Assembly: GCA_035771165.1 (NCBI GenBank)
Contig: JAWNZC010000106.1
Coordinates: 1,311,501-1,375,500 of the forward strand
DNA from: Paragorgia papillata
Lineage: Eukaryota; Cnidaria; Anthozoa; Scleralcyonacea; Coralliidae
Direction: 5' to 3'
DNA: 64,000 nucleotides
How positions within the stretch are numbered: position 1 is the stretch's first letter; each line of letters opens with the position of its first letter. Below are positions 63,966 through 64,000 of this stretch, in pieces. The position numbers were made by a program, and so were the translations under genes. The notes under the pieces are model-generated. The model was not told the DNA's origin. It did not search any database and saw only the letters and a list, made by a program, of their open reading frames with translations.

Positions 63966-64000
63966 TCGTAAATATTTAAGTTTGTCTTATCGAATTGTGT

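Noticed and set aside
1..64000. CRISPR arrays, operons or prokaryotic features
   Set aside because: All direct repeats are micro- or minisatellites or transposons; gene structure is spliced and eukaryotic.

Overview
The window reads as animal nuclear DNA, most likely from an anthozoan cnidarian (coral or sea anemone). The evidence is AT-rich sequence with short exons (30-177 bp) in kilobase introns, a 5S-rRNA-headed SINE carrying the GGGTACTCCGGTTTTCC tail motif I associate with cnidarian genomes, several Penelope-like retroelements (PLEs), and many foldback and TTAA-flanked elements. There are no operons or prokaryotic signals. The taxonomic call is inference; the repeats and exons are read directly.

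One host gene is recognisable. It runs on the minus strand from beyond the right edge down to a stop codon at 13910-13912. Nineteen exons can be chained with consistent splice phases. They encode most of a SHIP-type inositol polyphosphate 5-phosphatase (INPP5D/INPPL1 family): the catalytic core (63.1-50.0 kb), a C2-like segment (46.5-34.1 kb), a proline-rich linker (33.8-23.0 kb) and a C-terminal SAM domain (14.2-13.9 kb). Exon lengths plus one upstream nucleotide total 1560 nt, i.e. 519 residues plus stop. The N-terminal SH2 domain and the start of the catalytic domain must lie beyond 64000.

Almost everything else is repeat-derived. From 0 to 13.7 kb (downstream of the gene): four TTAA-flanked foldback copies, a 24-bp minisatellite, a 5.8-kb interval bounded by 0.57-0.76-kb inverted arms, a PLE fragment with a hammerhead-like ribozyme, (TATAC)n arrays and a 5S-SINE. 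From 14 to 33 kb (introns): an inverted pair of PLE 3' ends, a Tc1/mariner transposase fragment between two near-identical MITEs, a hAT-like MITE, Mutator-like foldbacks with 9-10 bp target duplications, a 0.5-kb MITE, and a second inverted PLE pair. From 34.4 to 38.5 kb: a 4.1-kb terminal-inverted-repeat element that nearly fills one intron, stops about 15 bp from a 5' splice site, and carries a nested decayed PLE. From 41 to 48.5 kb: an ancient TTAA copy, a foldback, a mariner inserted in a MITE, and LINE remnants. From 48.7 to 64 kb: 5S- and tRNA-derived SINEs, paired hairpin-ended repeats, a 1-kb foldback containing a MITE, a PLE fragment with two intact-looking hammerhead ribozymes on opposite strands, and a purine-rich minisatellite.

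The most interesting signals are the hammerhead ribozymes in the PLE ends, the recurring 5'-truncated inverted PLE architecture, the duplicated proline-rich exon of the SHIP gene, and the transposon sitting against a splice donor.
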